Positions 46,003 through 61,978 are shown, numbered from the stretch's first letter. The stretch is 64,000 nucleotides of DNA from Rhabditoides inermis (GCA_963966185.1 CAWZYM010000151.1:877501-941500), one strand, 5' to 3'. Numbers and translations: made by a program. The notes: generated by a model not told the origin, from the sequence alone.

Positions 46003-49000
46003 TGGAAACGTGCGGGTTGTTTGTATGTGGGATTAGGCTGTGGTGCGCGAGTTGAACGTAGGGAGACGGTCAAAAGTCTGCGAGTATGCGTGTGAGAGTG
46101 AGAGGGGAACTGTTTCGATCACTACGTTGCAACTGGACGCTATAATATTGGAGTGGATCAGTTGAGATAATGGAATCGTTTTAAAAATTAAGTCACTTCT
46201 TAGCCAGAAATAAGTTCTCAGCCAGAAATAAATATGTTTCAACAACTCAATATGATCGTGAAAGACAAAGTAACGTTGACCTTTTCCTGACAAATCACTA
46301 ATCGACACGCCACCATATCAGTACGGTTCCGGGTCAGTTGTACGCTCGCCGCGAAAGTGACTCACTGGCGCTATAGCAATTAGACTGTAGCGCGCGGGAG
46401 AAATGTCAAACCTGGCTCCAATATACAGTTGGCGCGTTCCAGTGAGTCACAGGCGCCGACGTCCGAACGACGAGATTAGTGTTGAGTAATGTAACTGTAC
46501 AGTTTTGTATCTTTGGGGGTCAGTACAATACAGTTTGTGATGTACAGTAACCTAATTCAAAGGTTAGTATTCCCGTTTCAGGCTCGCACGACATTGTCGA
46601 GGGCAACACGAAGCTGGTGTTGGGGCTGGTGTGGTCATTGATCCAGCGGTGAGACTCTCACCTCTCTCTCTTCTCTCTCTCTTCCCTTTCGTCTCTCTCT
46701 CTCTCTCTCTCTCTCTCATCCCCCTTTCTCTCCAGCTACCACATCCGCTCGCGCACCAAGATCCCTCCTAAGAAACTCGTCATGGCCTGGATGCAGGTAT
46801 GGTTTTCCCACTGAGAATTATCAGTTACACTTTCTACACTACCAATACCTCGGAAAACATTGTCCGCGTATTACGCTCTACGTGAAACGTATCAAACAAG
46901 ACAGCAAAACAATGAAGTCAGTACGTAAGCATGGGTTGTACAATGATTAGAGTGATTGAACGGTAGCAGATAAAAACACCTTTCCCCGATCCCCGATGAC
47001 AAAAGCTGGAGTGTGATGGTTTCGTTGTATCTTGGTAGCATCTCTGTTTACACGTGTTCCTTTAAAAGCGTATAAACTATCATTATTATTGGTTGCAGTC
47101 CGTTCTTCCGGACCTGAAGCTGACGAACTTCCGCACCAGCTGGAACGACGGCCGGGCGCTGTCAGCCCTACTGGAATACTGCCAGCCGGGACTGTGCCCA
47201 GAGTGGAGGCGGCTCGATGCGAGGGACGGGTGGGTGCATGGATGAATTGATTTTAATATGTATTACTATGTATGTATTGTGTGGATGCATTGTATGACAG
47301 GCACGTTTTACAGCTAATGTGTGTACTGAATTGATGTGTGTACTGTATTGTGCTGTATCTCGATATCGTTGCAAGAAACTGCTGGGTTTGCTGCAATGAA
47401 ACTGGCTTCATCTCAAAGTTCAAAATGACTGTTGTTTTTCAATCACAACTCAACGTGCCTTCCTGGTCTGTCCTGAAAAAAGTCGATAGCGAGGTGTTAA
47501 TCTGTTGCCATTCACGGACGCTGATGATAACAATGATAATTGCTCTCAACACTAAAAACAAGAGAATTAGAGGTGCATACCGAACATTCCTGATCACTGA
47601 AACCACATTCCTGAGAAGATTACTGAAAACTGGAACATCAACAATATGATACCTGGACAGACAAACAATATTCAGCATGATATTCTTGATAGTGTCATTG
47701 TTGCAGACTGGCCAACTGCCGGCGCGCGCTCTCACTCGCTCACTCGTTCCTTGGGATTCCTCCCATCATATCGGCAGAACATCTCAATCACAAGGTGAGT
47801 AGACAGACAGAGAGAAAGAGAGAGAGAGATAAAGACAGAGAGAAAAAGAAAGAGAACCACCTCTAGGATCTCGACGAGCTCTCCGCTCTCACCTACCTCT
47901 CTTACTTCATCACAAAAGGAGCCCCGGGATACAGGGCCACGCTGCATCGGGTGCAACAGGTGAGAGTTCTATCCTAGAGATTTTCTGTTCGATATTGTGA
48001 CGCGGAAGCACCAAACACCTCCTAGTTGACCCACACTTGTAGTCCAGATTAGTCCAGATGCATATCTCACCACAGTCGCACACGCGCGCGAAGTTGGCTC
48101 ACTATGCGTTTGCTAGTCCACCCGTATATTTTCAACGCTGCTAGTCCACCCGTATATTTTCAACTCGTGCAGCCCATTCCCGGATCACATTTTCGATTCA
48201 CTTCTTTCTGAACTGTGTAAATTTACACCACAGCCGCGCCAAATTGGCTCAATATGTAGTTCTAATACGTTTATTTGACTGAACTGTTGCAGCACCTCCG
48301 TGATCCAAACCTCTCCGATCTGTGCGAGTCGTGGACCGACGGGTACGCGCTGGCACTGCTCGGTGAGGGGGGAGGGAGAAAGAGGGAGGGAGAGAGAGAG
48401 ATGACCTCTGCTTTTTTGCAGTCGAGGCGGTTGGCGGGCAGGTTCCGGAGCTTGTCAACATGCACTTCGACACCTACGAGGACGCAGTCGCCAACATCAG
48501 AGCCGGTCAGTCAAAACAAATGTTTATCCAGACTCGCTTATTCATGTACATAGTGCACGCATTGCATGAGAGATGGTTTGGTTAGCGTTTTGAAATGAGA
48601 TCGTTCCCTCAGTCAAGACGGTCACTCAACACAAACTCACGAAGCAAACTTGTGTTTTTAGGACAAATTGGGAGAGTGTATTCATTCTCATGTGAGTGAC
48701 GCATTCTTGGTCAGTCAGAGAGTCAGAGAGCTCACCCAGTAGCAGAGTCAAATTTCCTCATTCCTCATATCGACGACTTTTACCATTACTCTATCGCCAT
48801 AGTCATGCGCCTGTGAATCATATTTCGCGCAGAAGTCACAATCATCTGGGAGTTCGCTCCATTTTAGTAAATACGTTGCACTGTTCATTTAAGACTACGT
48901 GCGATGAAAGTTCGTCAATATTGCTGAGCTCTTCTTGAAAAAAAGTCAATCAGTAAATTTTGATAAGATACAAAAACTCAACATGCAATCTGATCTTGGA

Positions 49001-50253
49001 TACCTCTCACTCAGCCCTTGAGGGCATTCATCGTTCCAACTCAGTTGTTGTGTGTCTGCTTACGCTCTTTGCAGTGTGACAGTAGAAGTAGACAGTGGAT
49101 GGCGAAGGGTGTGAAGTGAAGTACAAAATGACAATTGTCTGACCTTCTGATCTTATCTAATCTGACCTGATCGAAAGTGAAATGTGTATATAATCGAACA
49201 ATATGCCATAAAAATACATATTGATAGAACACATAATATGTTATATTATATGATCTAACCTATGTATGTATCCCTTGCAGCGCTTGACGGCGCTGCTTCA
49301 ATCGGCGTCGGCTCGCTCGTCTCCGCGGAGGACATCGCAGATCCCAAGAACGAACACCTGGGTAGGGTATAGTCACAAAGTCATGCCATTACAAAACACG
49401 ATACACGATACATTTACACCATACGCTTCACGGTTCACCTAACTTTGCCAAAAACAGCGAGATGTTAATCCTGCCCACGAGGTAATAGCAAGAACCTTAA
49501 GTCACGCTTTCAGAAACACTTGTTTGAAATAGTTCACTTAAAAAATATATAATGAAGTTTTAACACTATAATCATGGCTATGGAACTCGGAGTCTATGGT
49601 ATTGGAAACTGAGTGCTGTCGGTTGGTATTAGTTCATAAGTACATTTTCTCTCTTCATCGGTTTATCCTCACTTCATTCAAACTGCTAGCAAAAAAGATC
49701 GGAGTACTATTCTGGTGCAAGCCATAGTTGTATAATATGGTCATACTTCTCTCCCCGCAGGCATCATGGCCCTTGCTGCCGCGCTCTCCTCCGCTGGTCC
49801 GCCCCTCGACTTCCCCACCACACAGTGCTACATTGACCAGCAGGTAAGCGGTCGGGTTACTGTATATTGTAATAATACGAAGAGTTTTCAGAACTCGCAT
49901 ACGTTATACGTTTCACCGCATTCATAAATCTCAGCTCGCGTTGCTTTAGTAATAGATCTTGCATGAGCATAATATTATTAAAACACTCAGTGAAACGTGA
50001 AAGACAATCTATACCTTACGTTTCAGTGACCCAGTAAGTACAAATGGGCTTTAGAAAACCAATGGGTACTTGTGTATTCTAGTCAAAATACTAACATTTT
50101 TCAATATCGAAACGGGGTATATCAAAATAGGTGCGAACGCTAGAGTTTCCAATACACAAGTAATATAATAAAAGAAAAATAATTCGCAGGTCAATCTCGA
50201 TCTCGCATTCGCCGACGGCGGCGAAGTGAGAGTGGAGGAACTCGACGTGGAAG

Positions 50254-50341
<88 letters not shown>

Positions 50342-50705
50342 TTTCAGTGAAAACCTCGTTTCAGTGATCGGTCCGGAAGGTCGCCCCTTCCGCTCGGACT
50401 CTATCCGTCTGCGAAAGTCGCGCACTGCCAAGGGCGCCGTCCTCTCTCTCATACCCAGCCACAGTGGATACCACCAAGTGAGTAGATTTTTCCTGTTAAT
50501 AACTTATTCCCCCTTTTTCGTTTTATAGTCACTAAGCTAGAAGTTGTTTTTTGTTTTCATTTCATTAAATACCAAACTGTTTTGTTTGCCCACCCATTAT
50601 TCCAAACGCGCAATCATTTCCTGCGCGGTGGTCTCACCTCCGCTGACCTTTAGCCATTCATTAGCATGCGCGCCATTTCTCTCTCTCCCTCCCTTCCCTC
50701 TCTCT

Positions 50706-50749
<44 letters not shown>

Positions 50750-50989
50750 AACCTGGAGACCTTGACGAGTACTCCTCTAGTACGCCATTTCCCCACGCCA
50801 CATTTGTCAAAACTCGCGCCGTTTTGCTTTTTCACATCTCTGTTTTTTTATCGTTCCTGTTTTTACATCGCTTGATAGCTTGACCGATCGATTGTACCCA
50901 CTTCTGTTTTGATCAATAGATATATCGATAGACCTGTTCACACCTATTCCTACCGGAAGACGGGTGAAACTGCCTAGGGAATAGACTGC

Positions 50990-51054
<65 letters not shown>

Positions 51055-52781
51055 CGCAGTTGAGAGTGGAGATATATCACTATCAATCCGCGCCACTCTG
51101 CGCCCACTTGTTATCCTGCGCTCTCTCACCGCTTCTCTGTCACTTCCGCCCTGCGGCGACCGTTTGATACCATACATACCGTTCATAATGCACTGTCTGC
51201 TCTTCTTCTCGATCTATCCATTTCATTGATTTATCGATTTATCCCGTTTGATGCCAGCCGATATCGATCGGTGAGCCTTGACCCACGCGGAGCCTCCTTT
51301 ATCTGCCCTGGGCCATCTACAGTGAGCGTGTCTGCGCACTCCTCTCATCCCTCACTCTCTCGCTCTCTCTGTGCAACCGCAGTCGTCTCAATCGCTATTG
51401 GCTCGAGTATTAGACGATTTCACGAGCCAACCCAATTGCGTATAGTCAGCGATAGATAGGTTTTCAAGTTCACGCCTAAGGTCGTCTGCGTCTCTCGCTT
51501 CCAGCCACTGTCTCGGCGCTGCTCTAGCCGTAAAATGGATCTCCTGATCACGTTTAATTGTTGTCCCACATTTTTGCGGGTCGTTGTCTGTACTAGAATT
51601 TATAAGACTTCTCGGTAAGGAATGTTGGTGTAATGTCACCGTGATTTCACATTCGCAACTGCGCGTATAATAAATCACAGCCTTGTTTTGATCACTGATA
51701 GGTGATAGCGGATCGATAACGTGTGCGGGTGCGCTTTTACTTTATGTCTTGTCATTACTATCCCCTCTCCTCTACTTTGTTTGTTATTGTTTGTACGACG
51801 GGAACTCGATGACAACGTGTTTTCGACACATTTTTCAGCCAATTCTCGCGCACAAAGACTGCCAACCCGAATAAAGTCCCACCCTCCACATTTTTCGATT
51901 TTGTAACGCACTTTTATTGTGACTTTCTCACTCCTTCTCACGCTGCTATCGATCTGCGCAATTTCGTTTATTGACGCTTTCATTCATTTGAATTTCACGT
52001 GAGTGAGTCAGGTAGTGAGTAACTGGTCATTCAGTGTCTCTTGTCGTTCTTTCGCATTCCTTGATTACTAATTTCTGCGTGCCTTTGTATAGACTGTCTG
52101 GTCAATTGATTTGGTTCTTCAGAGCGTTCTGCACTCTCTGCCAAACCCGTTTGTAGCCACTACGTAATCCAATTTTCTTTCATGTTCGCAACACACTTTT
52201 GTGAATATATTTGCACACAATTTTTCATACTTTTTTGTAATTTTGTATTCTGTAGGTCCGGATTCTCTGTCAGGGCACCGAACTTCCGTCCAGCCCCATA
52301 TCACTACAGGTGAATGAACCAAAAAAAAGAAAAAGCAAACAACATGGAAGCAATACGCCAAGTTAAAGACAAGTAAACAAACAAGTAAATAAACAAAACA
52401 AACCTGTTAGGTGTTGGACGCCGCCCGACCGCGCAGTCGCAGCGCCATCAGTGAACAGCGCCCGCCCAGTGTGCAGCGATTACACTCACCTGTGAGGGAA
52501 GAGGACAGGTGGGCACAGCTATCTCTCTCTCTCCCTCCCTCTCTCCCTCACCCCTACCTTATCTCGCTCTCGCCTTTATCAACCTCGCTGTACCTTCTCG
52601 CTCGATTAATTTCCTTTCTGTTCGTTGAGAATAAAAAAAGGTATTCCTTCAGATCTGAATCACCCCTGGACGTCGCTCACCGTTCTTTCGCGGAGAGACG
52701 CGCGCGCATTCTACAGCAGCTGGAAGCACAGACGGTGCCGGAGAGAAGGGAGCCGGAGCGAGTCGAGAGGAGATATCAGGT

Positions 52782-52826
<45 letters not shown>

Positions 52827-53723
52827 CAGACAGACAGACAGACAGACAGTCACCCCCCCCCCCCCCCTCGCAGGACCGCCCGCAGATGACGCACCGACAG
52901 GACGACATCGGACTCGTGTCCTTCAGCGGACTCAACGAGCCCTGCTCTGTCGGAAGTATCGTTGAAGTGGTGGTGAGTACGTTTCACCCGGAGATACGTT
53001 TCAGATGAAAGGATACGTTTCACGGTTACGTTTTGACACCACGTTATACTTGTAGGGTAATTCAGTGTCTTAGTTAGCTGGATCATCATCACTATGGTTT
53101 AGGAAGGAAGTACGATGCATAGATACGTTTCGTTGATGCGTTTTCACACATGATTATAGTTATCATGTTTAAAAAAACACAAATGGCCTAATATTAATTG
53201 TAACACGCAGAAATCGAAAAAAAAACTCAAAAAGAACATGTTTTACGTTTAACGAACGCGTTTTGACAAATTGCAATATTCACAGAGTAATATGAACGCG
53301 TTCATTTTTTTTGATTGAGCACTAATAAAAACAATGTTATCATTATTCAACGATAGCACATTGAATACTTCATGAACACTTTTTTTGATTGATTTTTTTG
53401 CCCTAAAGAGTTATTGTTCCAGATCAACGCGCACGGCGACGCGTCGCATGGCTCAGTGTTCGTGGAGGCGGTCGCCCCCAGTGGGAAGCTCGTCAAGGTC
53501 CGTCATGATTCATTCAATGAACATCATGATTTAATCAATGAAGACAGTCACTCGAATTTAAACTCGAATGTCTCATGAAGTTTGCGAGTGTGTGGATCAA
53601 TTCCGAATTAAAAATCACAATTCTTGCTGATTTAATATAATGAATATTCTTTATTCAGTGTCCTGTGGCGCACAAGGGCCACAGCTACGCTGCGACGTTC
53701 ACCCCGCAGGAAGTCGGTGAGTG

Positions 53724-53794
<71 letters not shown>

Positions 53795-54216
53795 CTCCAT
53801 TTTTTCGTGCCCTTCTTTCCTCTCTCCATATTCCTTTTCTACATATCTCTTCCTCTTTCTCTCTCTTTCTCTCGCGACATTTACTTCTTTACCCATGCCT
53901 TTCCCTTTACGCGTAGTGTCCTACTCATTTTTGATCAGTTGTTTTGTTTTATTGGGTGCATTGGCCGCAATGATGCTCGTTTTCGAACCGGTATCGGAAT
54001 ACTCTCACTCACTCACTCATCTCGTTTGTCTCCATCATTGAGTGTCCACTGTCTATAGTCGATCGCAATGTTGCCGCGCAGTTTTCGTTTTTGCCCTTCT
54101 CATCATTCATTTTCTTGTCAACTTTGGCAAAACGGTTCATAATATGACGATCACACACACACTCGAGTTTTCCGGTCATCTTTGCCTAGTCAATGCGATC
54201 AGTCTCGCTCCGACGC

Positions 54217-54285
<69 letters not shown>

Positions 54286-54988
54286 CGCGGCGGCAGTCAT
54301 ACCAAGATTCGGCCAAGTGTTGTGAAGGTCACCTCTCTATCGCACACCTATACCAATCCATCTCCTCTATATATGTGTTTTTGTTATTGTGTTGTTATTT
54401 GTCTTTTTTCCAGGAGTTTGGAATATCGGAATTCTCTACGACGGAGAGCATATTCGCGGATCGCCGTTTGCTTGTCAGGTGAGAGTTGTTGTTTACTTGT
54501 TCACATGTTTGTTGTTTACAAACGATGTTTACAACCATCTCTAGGTGTACGACGCGAATCTGGTGAACGTCTACGGTCTGGACGTGGGTTTGGTGGGACA
54601 GGAACTCCGTTTTTCTGTCAACGCTTCGCAGGCGGGACACGGTGATATCAAGGTGATTTGGAAATCGTGTTTATTGTTTGTTGTTTATTGAATGCACACA
54701 TTATCATAGATACATTACAACTAATTATTGTTTCATTTTTATCACATGAAGTAAGGGAAAGAGATTTGTATTGAATGCATTCTCGTCCTCCTGTTCTTTC
54801 GCCTGTTTTGATGAGTCTCTCTATTTTGCCGCCGCATTCCTTCTGCACGTTGACTGTAATAGGCGTGCCCTTGCCTTTTCTCCCTGTGCCACCGTGGTTT
54901 CGTGATATATTGTCCGTCTTCAAATTGATATCACCTTCTCGGTTTCGCTCTCCATCTCTTTCTTTCCCCCCTCTCTCTTTCTCCCTCT

Positions 54989-55039
<51 letters not shown>

Positions 55040-57027
55040 CTCGCTCTCTCTGTGTGTTGGTTGATCAGATATGTGATCTGACACCAACCACCAGGCCCCC
55101 GATTTCCGTACGCCTAATCGATTCCCGAATAGACAGAAAGAGAGAAAGGGGAGAAAAGAGGGAGAGAGACGGTCTATTACGTGATGTTATTGGCTGATTG
55201 CATATGTCCATTTTTAGTCACATCTCTTGAATTGTTACCTTTTTTGATAATTGTATTCAAAATTCAGGATCGAATGTGTTTGCGTTTCCAAGCGTAGAGA
55301 CCTTTACCTTGTTAGTCTATTCTAAGGGTTTTCCCCTGGTAATTTATCTGATGATATTCCGATATTTTATCCAATTTGCATATTCCCAGGTCACTGTCTA
55401 CCGTCACGGCCGCCAGATTCCCTGCAACCTCGAAGAGCAAGGAAATAGCCAGGTGAGAGTGGATCATTTGAAACGTATACGTAACAAAAAAAGTTTTTCG
55501 TTAATCAACAAATATGTTTCACGAACATCGTATTATGCGCTGATGCGGTATGAGATTAATAATCCCTCTTCTGTCCCTGCCCCCTTAATAGGCATAACTA
55601 TGAAAACACTCAGGTCTATCGTGTGAACTTCATTCCGGACGGCGCTGGCCAGTACAAGATCCACGTACTCTTCAACAACATGGAGGTGAAAGGTGAGTGA
55701 TGTCACAAACATCCATGAAGTTCAGAAGTTCAGTGCAGCGTCGCGCGTTGTTATGTAAACTTAAGGAATGCGGAAAGAGCAATAGCGTGTAGAGTCAGTA
55801 AGTGACGTGAATCGAAGTGCTATCGCTCTAGCGCAACATCTTTTTTGCTGCACTCAAACATCCGTTTACGTTTCACAAACTGCTCATCCCCAAATGATAT
55901 AGTTTGTGGACAGCTGCAATTAAGCTATGTCTTTTTCAGAGTTGAAAAGTAGTAGTTTTTATTGGAAACTATACGTTTCATGAAACGCGTAAAAAGTGAT
56001 CATATTTCGCTTCAAGAACGAGAAGACGGTACCTTGACAGTTCAATATAGGCTACGTTTTTAGTCTTTTAAATGTTACTTTAGACACTCAATAAATCAAT
56101 ACTTTCCAGGATCGCCTTTTATCCTCGACATTGCCGACGCGTCTTCGGTGTCCGTCTACGGAGAGCAGCTGAGGTACGGTAGAAGTACAGTAACCCTACT
56201 CCCCTCACTACAGATACCGTATACATCGCTATCAAAAGCCAGGGCAACTCGAATCATTGTTCTGGTTATGTATAATACCTCTGCTACCACTGGTTATCTC
56301 ATGTTCTGGTAATACCGTGTACCGTACTCCTACCGTACCCCTCCTAGAATGTGCTCGGTGGGCAAGGCGGCGTCGTTCCTCGTTCACGCGGTCGGCGCGG
56401 AACCCAAGGACATCTCAGTGACCATCACAGGTATTCCAGGTGTGAGGCTGAGCCTCGGTCAATGTGAGTGAGCGTCCCCGTGTGAGAGTGTGATGTCCGC
56501 GTCGTCAGCTTCGTGTTTATGTGTTTGCTTATGTCCGTGCCAGCTGATTGTATCGTCATTGTGATCTGTGTACTTGAGTTCGTGTCGCTTCCATGTGTTG
56601 GTGACATCGTGCCCCGTTCACTGATCGTCATCTCCTAGAGGGTAGTCGTTGAGTTCGTGTCTCGTGTCGCTTCAATATGTTGGTCATGTGTCCGCAATGT
56701 GTCCGTGCCAGCTGATACTACAGTTTCCCACTAACTATGTGTGTGACAGTTTGAGTTCGTGTCGCTTCAGCAATGTGTTCATGAGAATCATTGTCCGTAC
56801 GTGTCGTGTCCCAGTCAAGGCAGTCTTGTGTGCCACTTTATTTGAGTTCGTGTCGTCCGTGCCAGCTGATTGTCGTGTGATTGTATGTCTCTCCCCTCGC
56901 CCTTCTACCCCCTCCCCCACCCCAGCCCCGTCCGGCCGCGAGCGCCACGCCCGCGTCGTGCCCGTAGATGACGTCTCCTTCCGCGTCGAGTGGACTCCCG
57001 ACGAGGCCGGTCAGTCCAGACACCCTT

Positions 57028-57072
<45 letters not shown>

Positions 57073-59422
57073 TTGTTTCCTCATACGTTTCATTGGAATA
57101 GATTATAGTAGGCAATCAAGCCTCTTTTTTCGTATTATACGTTTCGCTTCTGCGTTAAGAAAAATAGTGAATGAAGACTACTAATCCGAGATGAGTTTTC
57201 AGAAAATAACCAATAATCGATCAATAATGAATAAGTCAATAATGTAGGCGAGCACTCGATCGACGTGCGTCTCTACGACCAGAGCGTCTACGAGTCGCCG
57301 TTCGCGTGCAACGTCGGAGATCCGGATATGGTGGGGTATCGATTTATCGATCTATTATCGATCTTTTGATTAATTATCGATTGATTCCTTCCAGGTCTCG
57401 GTGAAGAACATGCCGCGTCGCATCAACACTGCGGACCTGTTCGAGGACCACAACTTTGAGAGTGAGTTCGAAATGTTGTTGTGAAATTCGGTTAAAAATC
57501 GGAATATTTATCACGAATCTTACCGTACATGATAATTTACTGGAACTCAAAACTCCAGAAATTATAGCAATCATTCTTAAACGCTTTTATGCGAACAGTG
57601 AAACGTATCAAATTTTGGCATGTTCGAATTTCCTCTATAATAATACAAGAAGCTGTACAAAAATGTTGATAAAACTAGTTTTAAAATGATTTCTATGCGA
57701 GTCAGCAAGCAAACACACATAGTTCATGCTGGCAACTTGGTGAATCTCTTTTTCTCTCTCTCTTTTTTTTGCATGACCATCTTGTTGTTGGTATCCAACA
57801 TGTACACACGTACATACCCACTTGACTCGCGCCCTCTCCACACCACACACTCTCTCCGTTATCTCACACTCTGCCTCTCTCGCGCTTGCGCACTCTCTCA
57901 CCACCGTCTGCCGTGCGCACACACTAGCGGAAGACACATGTTGACAGGTTATATCAAAAAGAGGGGAAGAGGAGGAGAGTGGAAAAGTGGTGTTGTATTT
58001 GTGAATGTCGTGATTTGCTGATCAGATTATCGATTCATTGAATCATTGCTGTATTTTTATTTACGAGTCAACACTTGCCGGTTTTGTGACTGTTATTATG
58101 GATAACGACAGTGAGTTTTTTTTCAATCAGGATCATCAATCTCGCACACACACACTGCAAATCTCGAGAATGCGGTTGTTAGAAGTTGGAAATTGACATG
58201 ACTCAACACTTGTTTGGTTGATTGGGTGTTTCCTAGTCATTCCGGCCGACCTTTCACTTTCATTTCGTCTTTTCTACAGTCATCTGATGTGATTTCAATT
58301 TGTTCTTTTTGAACTGACGGTATACCAACGATTAACCGATTATGTAGCAGTTTGCTCCACTCTCACTGGTATTTGGTAGTGTTGAAATTGCGTGGTGCCT
58401 CTCTTTTTATGACTCTATAACAGCAGCGCATGAAACTACATATGGGCTCACCCCTTTCAACCCATTCTCTATCGACCGAACCCACACCTGTCCTATTTGT
58501 TGTAGTACTATTTCCCACTTCTGTATTGTATAGTGACTAAACTAGATGAGATGTACCGGAGAACGCTGGGTGAGTAAATCCATGTAAATATCGAAAATTA
58601 TTGTAAATACGCTTCACTTACCGCACTTGATAAAGTGCGTCTGTAGTTGTTAATTTTTACCTTTTCCTGAAAGTTGTAAAAATGTAAAATTATGATACAG
58701 CAATATGCACCGCCAATTGGCAAAAAAATATTTTCCTGCGCGATATAATATTTCTTCGAAAACCCATAATCCCCCCTGTTCCAGTCGATGCCTCGTCTGC
58801 CGGTTCCGGTAACCTGGAGATCATGATCAACGGAGGCCGCGTGCCGTGCAGGGTCAGGGAGCTCGGCAGCCGACAGTACCTCGCACTATTCACGCCCACG
58901 CAGGTAAGGGGAGGGGAGGGGATGTATGTAGTTATGGAAATGAAGACAACGGAGAATGAGCTCTTAGTGATAGGGCTTTGGATATAAGGGAGCCGGATGG
59001 ATAGTAGAGTTCGTAGTGGGTGTTAGGGGTATGTACACTTCCTAACATACACTTCATAACAGTAAAAGTGAGAGACAATAAGAAATAGGTGCGTATAGAT
59101 TCGTGAATGTGTATAGTGATAACATCTTAACATAACATCAACATAACAACATAGCATAACATCTTCGTAGCCGCTACGTTTCAACCAAACAATACAAGCG
59201 CAAGCAGAATTCTGGTGTCAATTGCATCATCTGTTCATCCGATAAACACTAATTATATGCTAAATATTATCAATATATCATTGCAGTCGATCACTCACGT
59301 GGTGGAGATGAGATTCAATGGAGAGGAAGTGAGGGGATCGCCCTGGAGAATCGAAGTGGACGAAGCGAGAGGAGACAGGGAGGAGAGGTGGGGGGGGGGG
59401 GGGGAGAGGGAGGGAGAGGGAA

Positions 59423-59464
<42 letters not shown>

Positions 59465-61932
59465 GAGAGAGAGAGAAGGCAGAATGATATAAGGAAAGGA
59501 AGTGAAAAGGGAAAAAGAATCGATGAGATCGCATCACGTTTCATCCAATCATTAAGTGTACATCTGTGAAAACACGACTAATACAACGGTTGTAAAAGAC
59601 TGAGTTCGAAATTCTTTTCCATAATCATCTCCACATCTCGTTCTCCGTTGCAGGACCATGTCGTACTACTCCGAGCTCTCCGGGGCTGGCTTGGTGCGCG
59701 CCCCCGTCGGAGGCCCCGCCCACTTTGACATCTCCGGCGATGGACTCGAGAGAGACGACATCGAAGCCAAACTATATGGTGGGTATTTCCCTGTGTTCCA
59801 CTTTGCCACGGTCCAAGAACTTACTTTTATATTTAATTTCTGTTTTCATTACTGACAAAACATTGTGCCACATACTACTTCCGTCCGTATAGTTGAAATA
59901 CGAAACAAAATGGGAGGGGGCACGAAACAATATAATTTTAATATTAATTACACTTACGTTTGAAAACAAATACATACGCGGTTCGGAATGTATGTGCCAA
60001 TCCTGCCACGTTGTCATCTGCTATGAAGAAGATTTGGTACAAAACATGCCAAAGAAGCCGCGAAAGAATGTGAATTCGTACACAGTGCACAATGCAAACA
60101 TAGGAAACGTATGAAGAGTATCGGAAACAGTTTGAAAACGTGATAGTGTGATAATAATGTCTCGTTGCAGGCCCGGACGGCAGCGAGTACCCGATCCGCA
60201 TCGTAGCCAAGGGAGCCGGCAAGTTCAGCGCCGAGTATGTGGTCGAGCAGGTGCGTGATTAGGTGATAAGGAGAAAAGGATAATGATAAGGTGATAAGGA
60301 TAACATATCCAATATGAACTTTTGAAGCTGCGTTAGATTACATAGAGTTTGCCTCTTTCGTGTGTTTTTCGCTCTCTATAATTTTGTGTTATGTTTCACT
60401 GGCGGCACGAAGAAGTCAATAGGTTTTAGACTCAATCGCTCACTCAGTTCCCTAACTCGAAAAAAGATGTTTTCGATAGCAATCACAATCGGTCCGCTTC
60501 ATAAAAACAATCAAGTATTTGTTTGTAATATTGTAATTAAGGTCGGTGAGCACCAGCTCACTGTCTGGATCGCCGGAAAGAAGGTGAGTATGGAAGAAGA
60601 AAAAAACAACAAACAAACAAACAAGTAAACAAACAAACAATGTTCAGGTGGACGGCTCTCCTCTGTCGGTGGCTGGCTTCTCGGCAGAGAAAGTGAAGAT
60701 CGAACCGCTCGGAGGAGGCACGATCGGACAGCCCGTGCAGTTTGTCGGTAAGAAAATGATTGTTCTAGAAAAGCTGAATCTCTTCTATCACACTTCCAAT
60801 TGAAAATTTGCAATTGGCATTTATCACACTTTTTTAAGATCACTGTAGTTTTTTGGACCCGTGTCAATACCTCAATGTCCCTCACTGCATAGCAAAGTAG
60901 CCCGACGGTGCGAAACCGCTACTAGATTATCACTCTCCACACTCACTCACTCTCCTCTCTCATACTCGAATACCGATCAATCGATCAACCGACAGCGCGC
61001 GCGCAGGGCATTCATACCATAACAGTGCGCCCCGCCCCCTGTAGTCAGTAAGCGATGCAGCGAGCGCCGGCACAGCCACCCCCTAGTGGACCTAGTGGTC
61101 CCAGGATGTCGGGGACCACCAGCAACCCCAAGTACTACTCGCAACTGTATGTGGTGCCTGCAGTGGACGCAGTGGAGGCGGGCAAGGGACAGCTGGAGAT
61201 CAGCGTCAACCAGGGAAGAGTCCCCAACAACGTACAGATGCAGGGAGCAGGCAGGTGGGTTGTGCGATTTTTGTGTCGGTGTCAGTGAGTATGCATAATT
61301 GATAGTGTGAGAATTTGTGGGATATATGAAACGTATAGTTTTTTTTGTCGCTGACTGAGACGACGAATTAAGGCATTTGATGCTCGCATTATGTTATACA
61401 GTAGGTGAAACGTATTGCGTTTGTTACAGTAAGACGCAGATGTAGATGAGACGTGAAAGAGTAACAAGTATCTCATAATGAAACATTCAAGTGAAATAGT
61501 GAAGGTATAGTTGAGATGAAACATATCATCATTTTAGATGCCTCGTCACCTTCATCCCCCAGCATCCAGGAACCTACGTGATCGATGTCACTTTCAACGG
61601 AGAGCAGGTCCACGGTTCGTCAATTACTACATAATTTTATGTATTTGATAAGTATGATCTATTTGTCGATTACTCTTTTTGCACTGGCAGAGCACTCGTT
61701 TAATGTAGTTTGCCCTCTATTGCTAGACCAAAAAGTATTCTGTTAGACTGATCTAGTCCCCTTTTCTCGCAAAAAAAGGTCTCTGTGCTATTGATGACGC
61801 GCCAATTTTTGATTATCACACACCTCGTTTGATTGCGATTGTTCTGCTGTTGTTGTTTTTTTCTGGATGATTCGCTGAACTAGTTGCGCGGTAGCGGTAT
61901 TGTCACATTTGTACCTGAATGGTGGCACGGTG

Positions 61933-61978
<46 letters not shown>

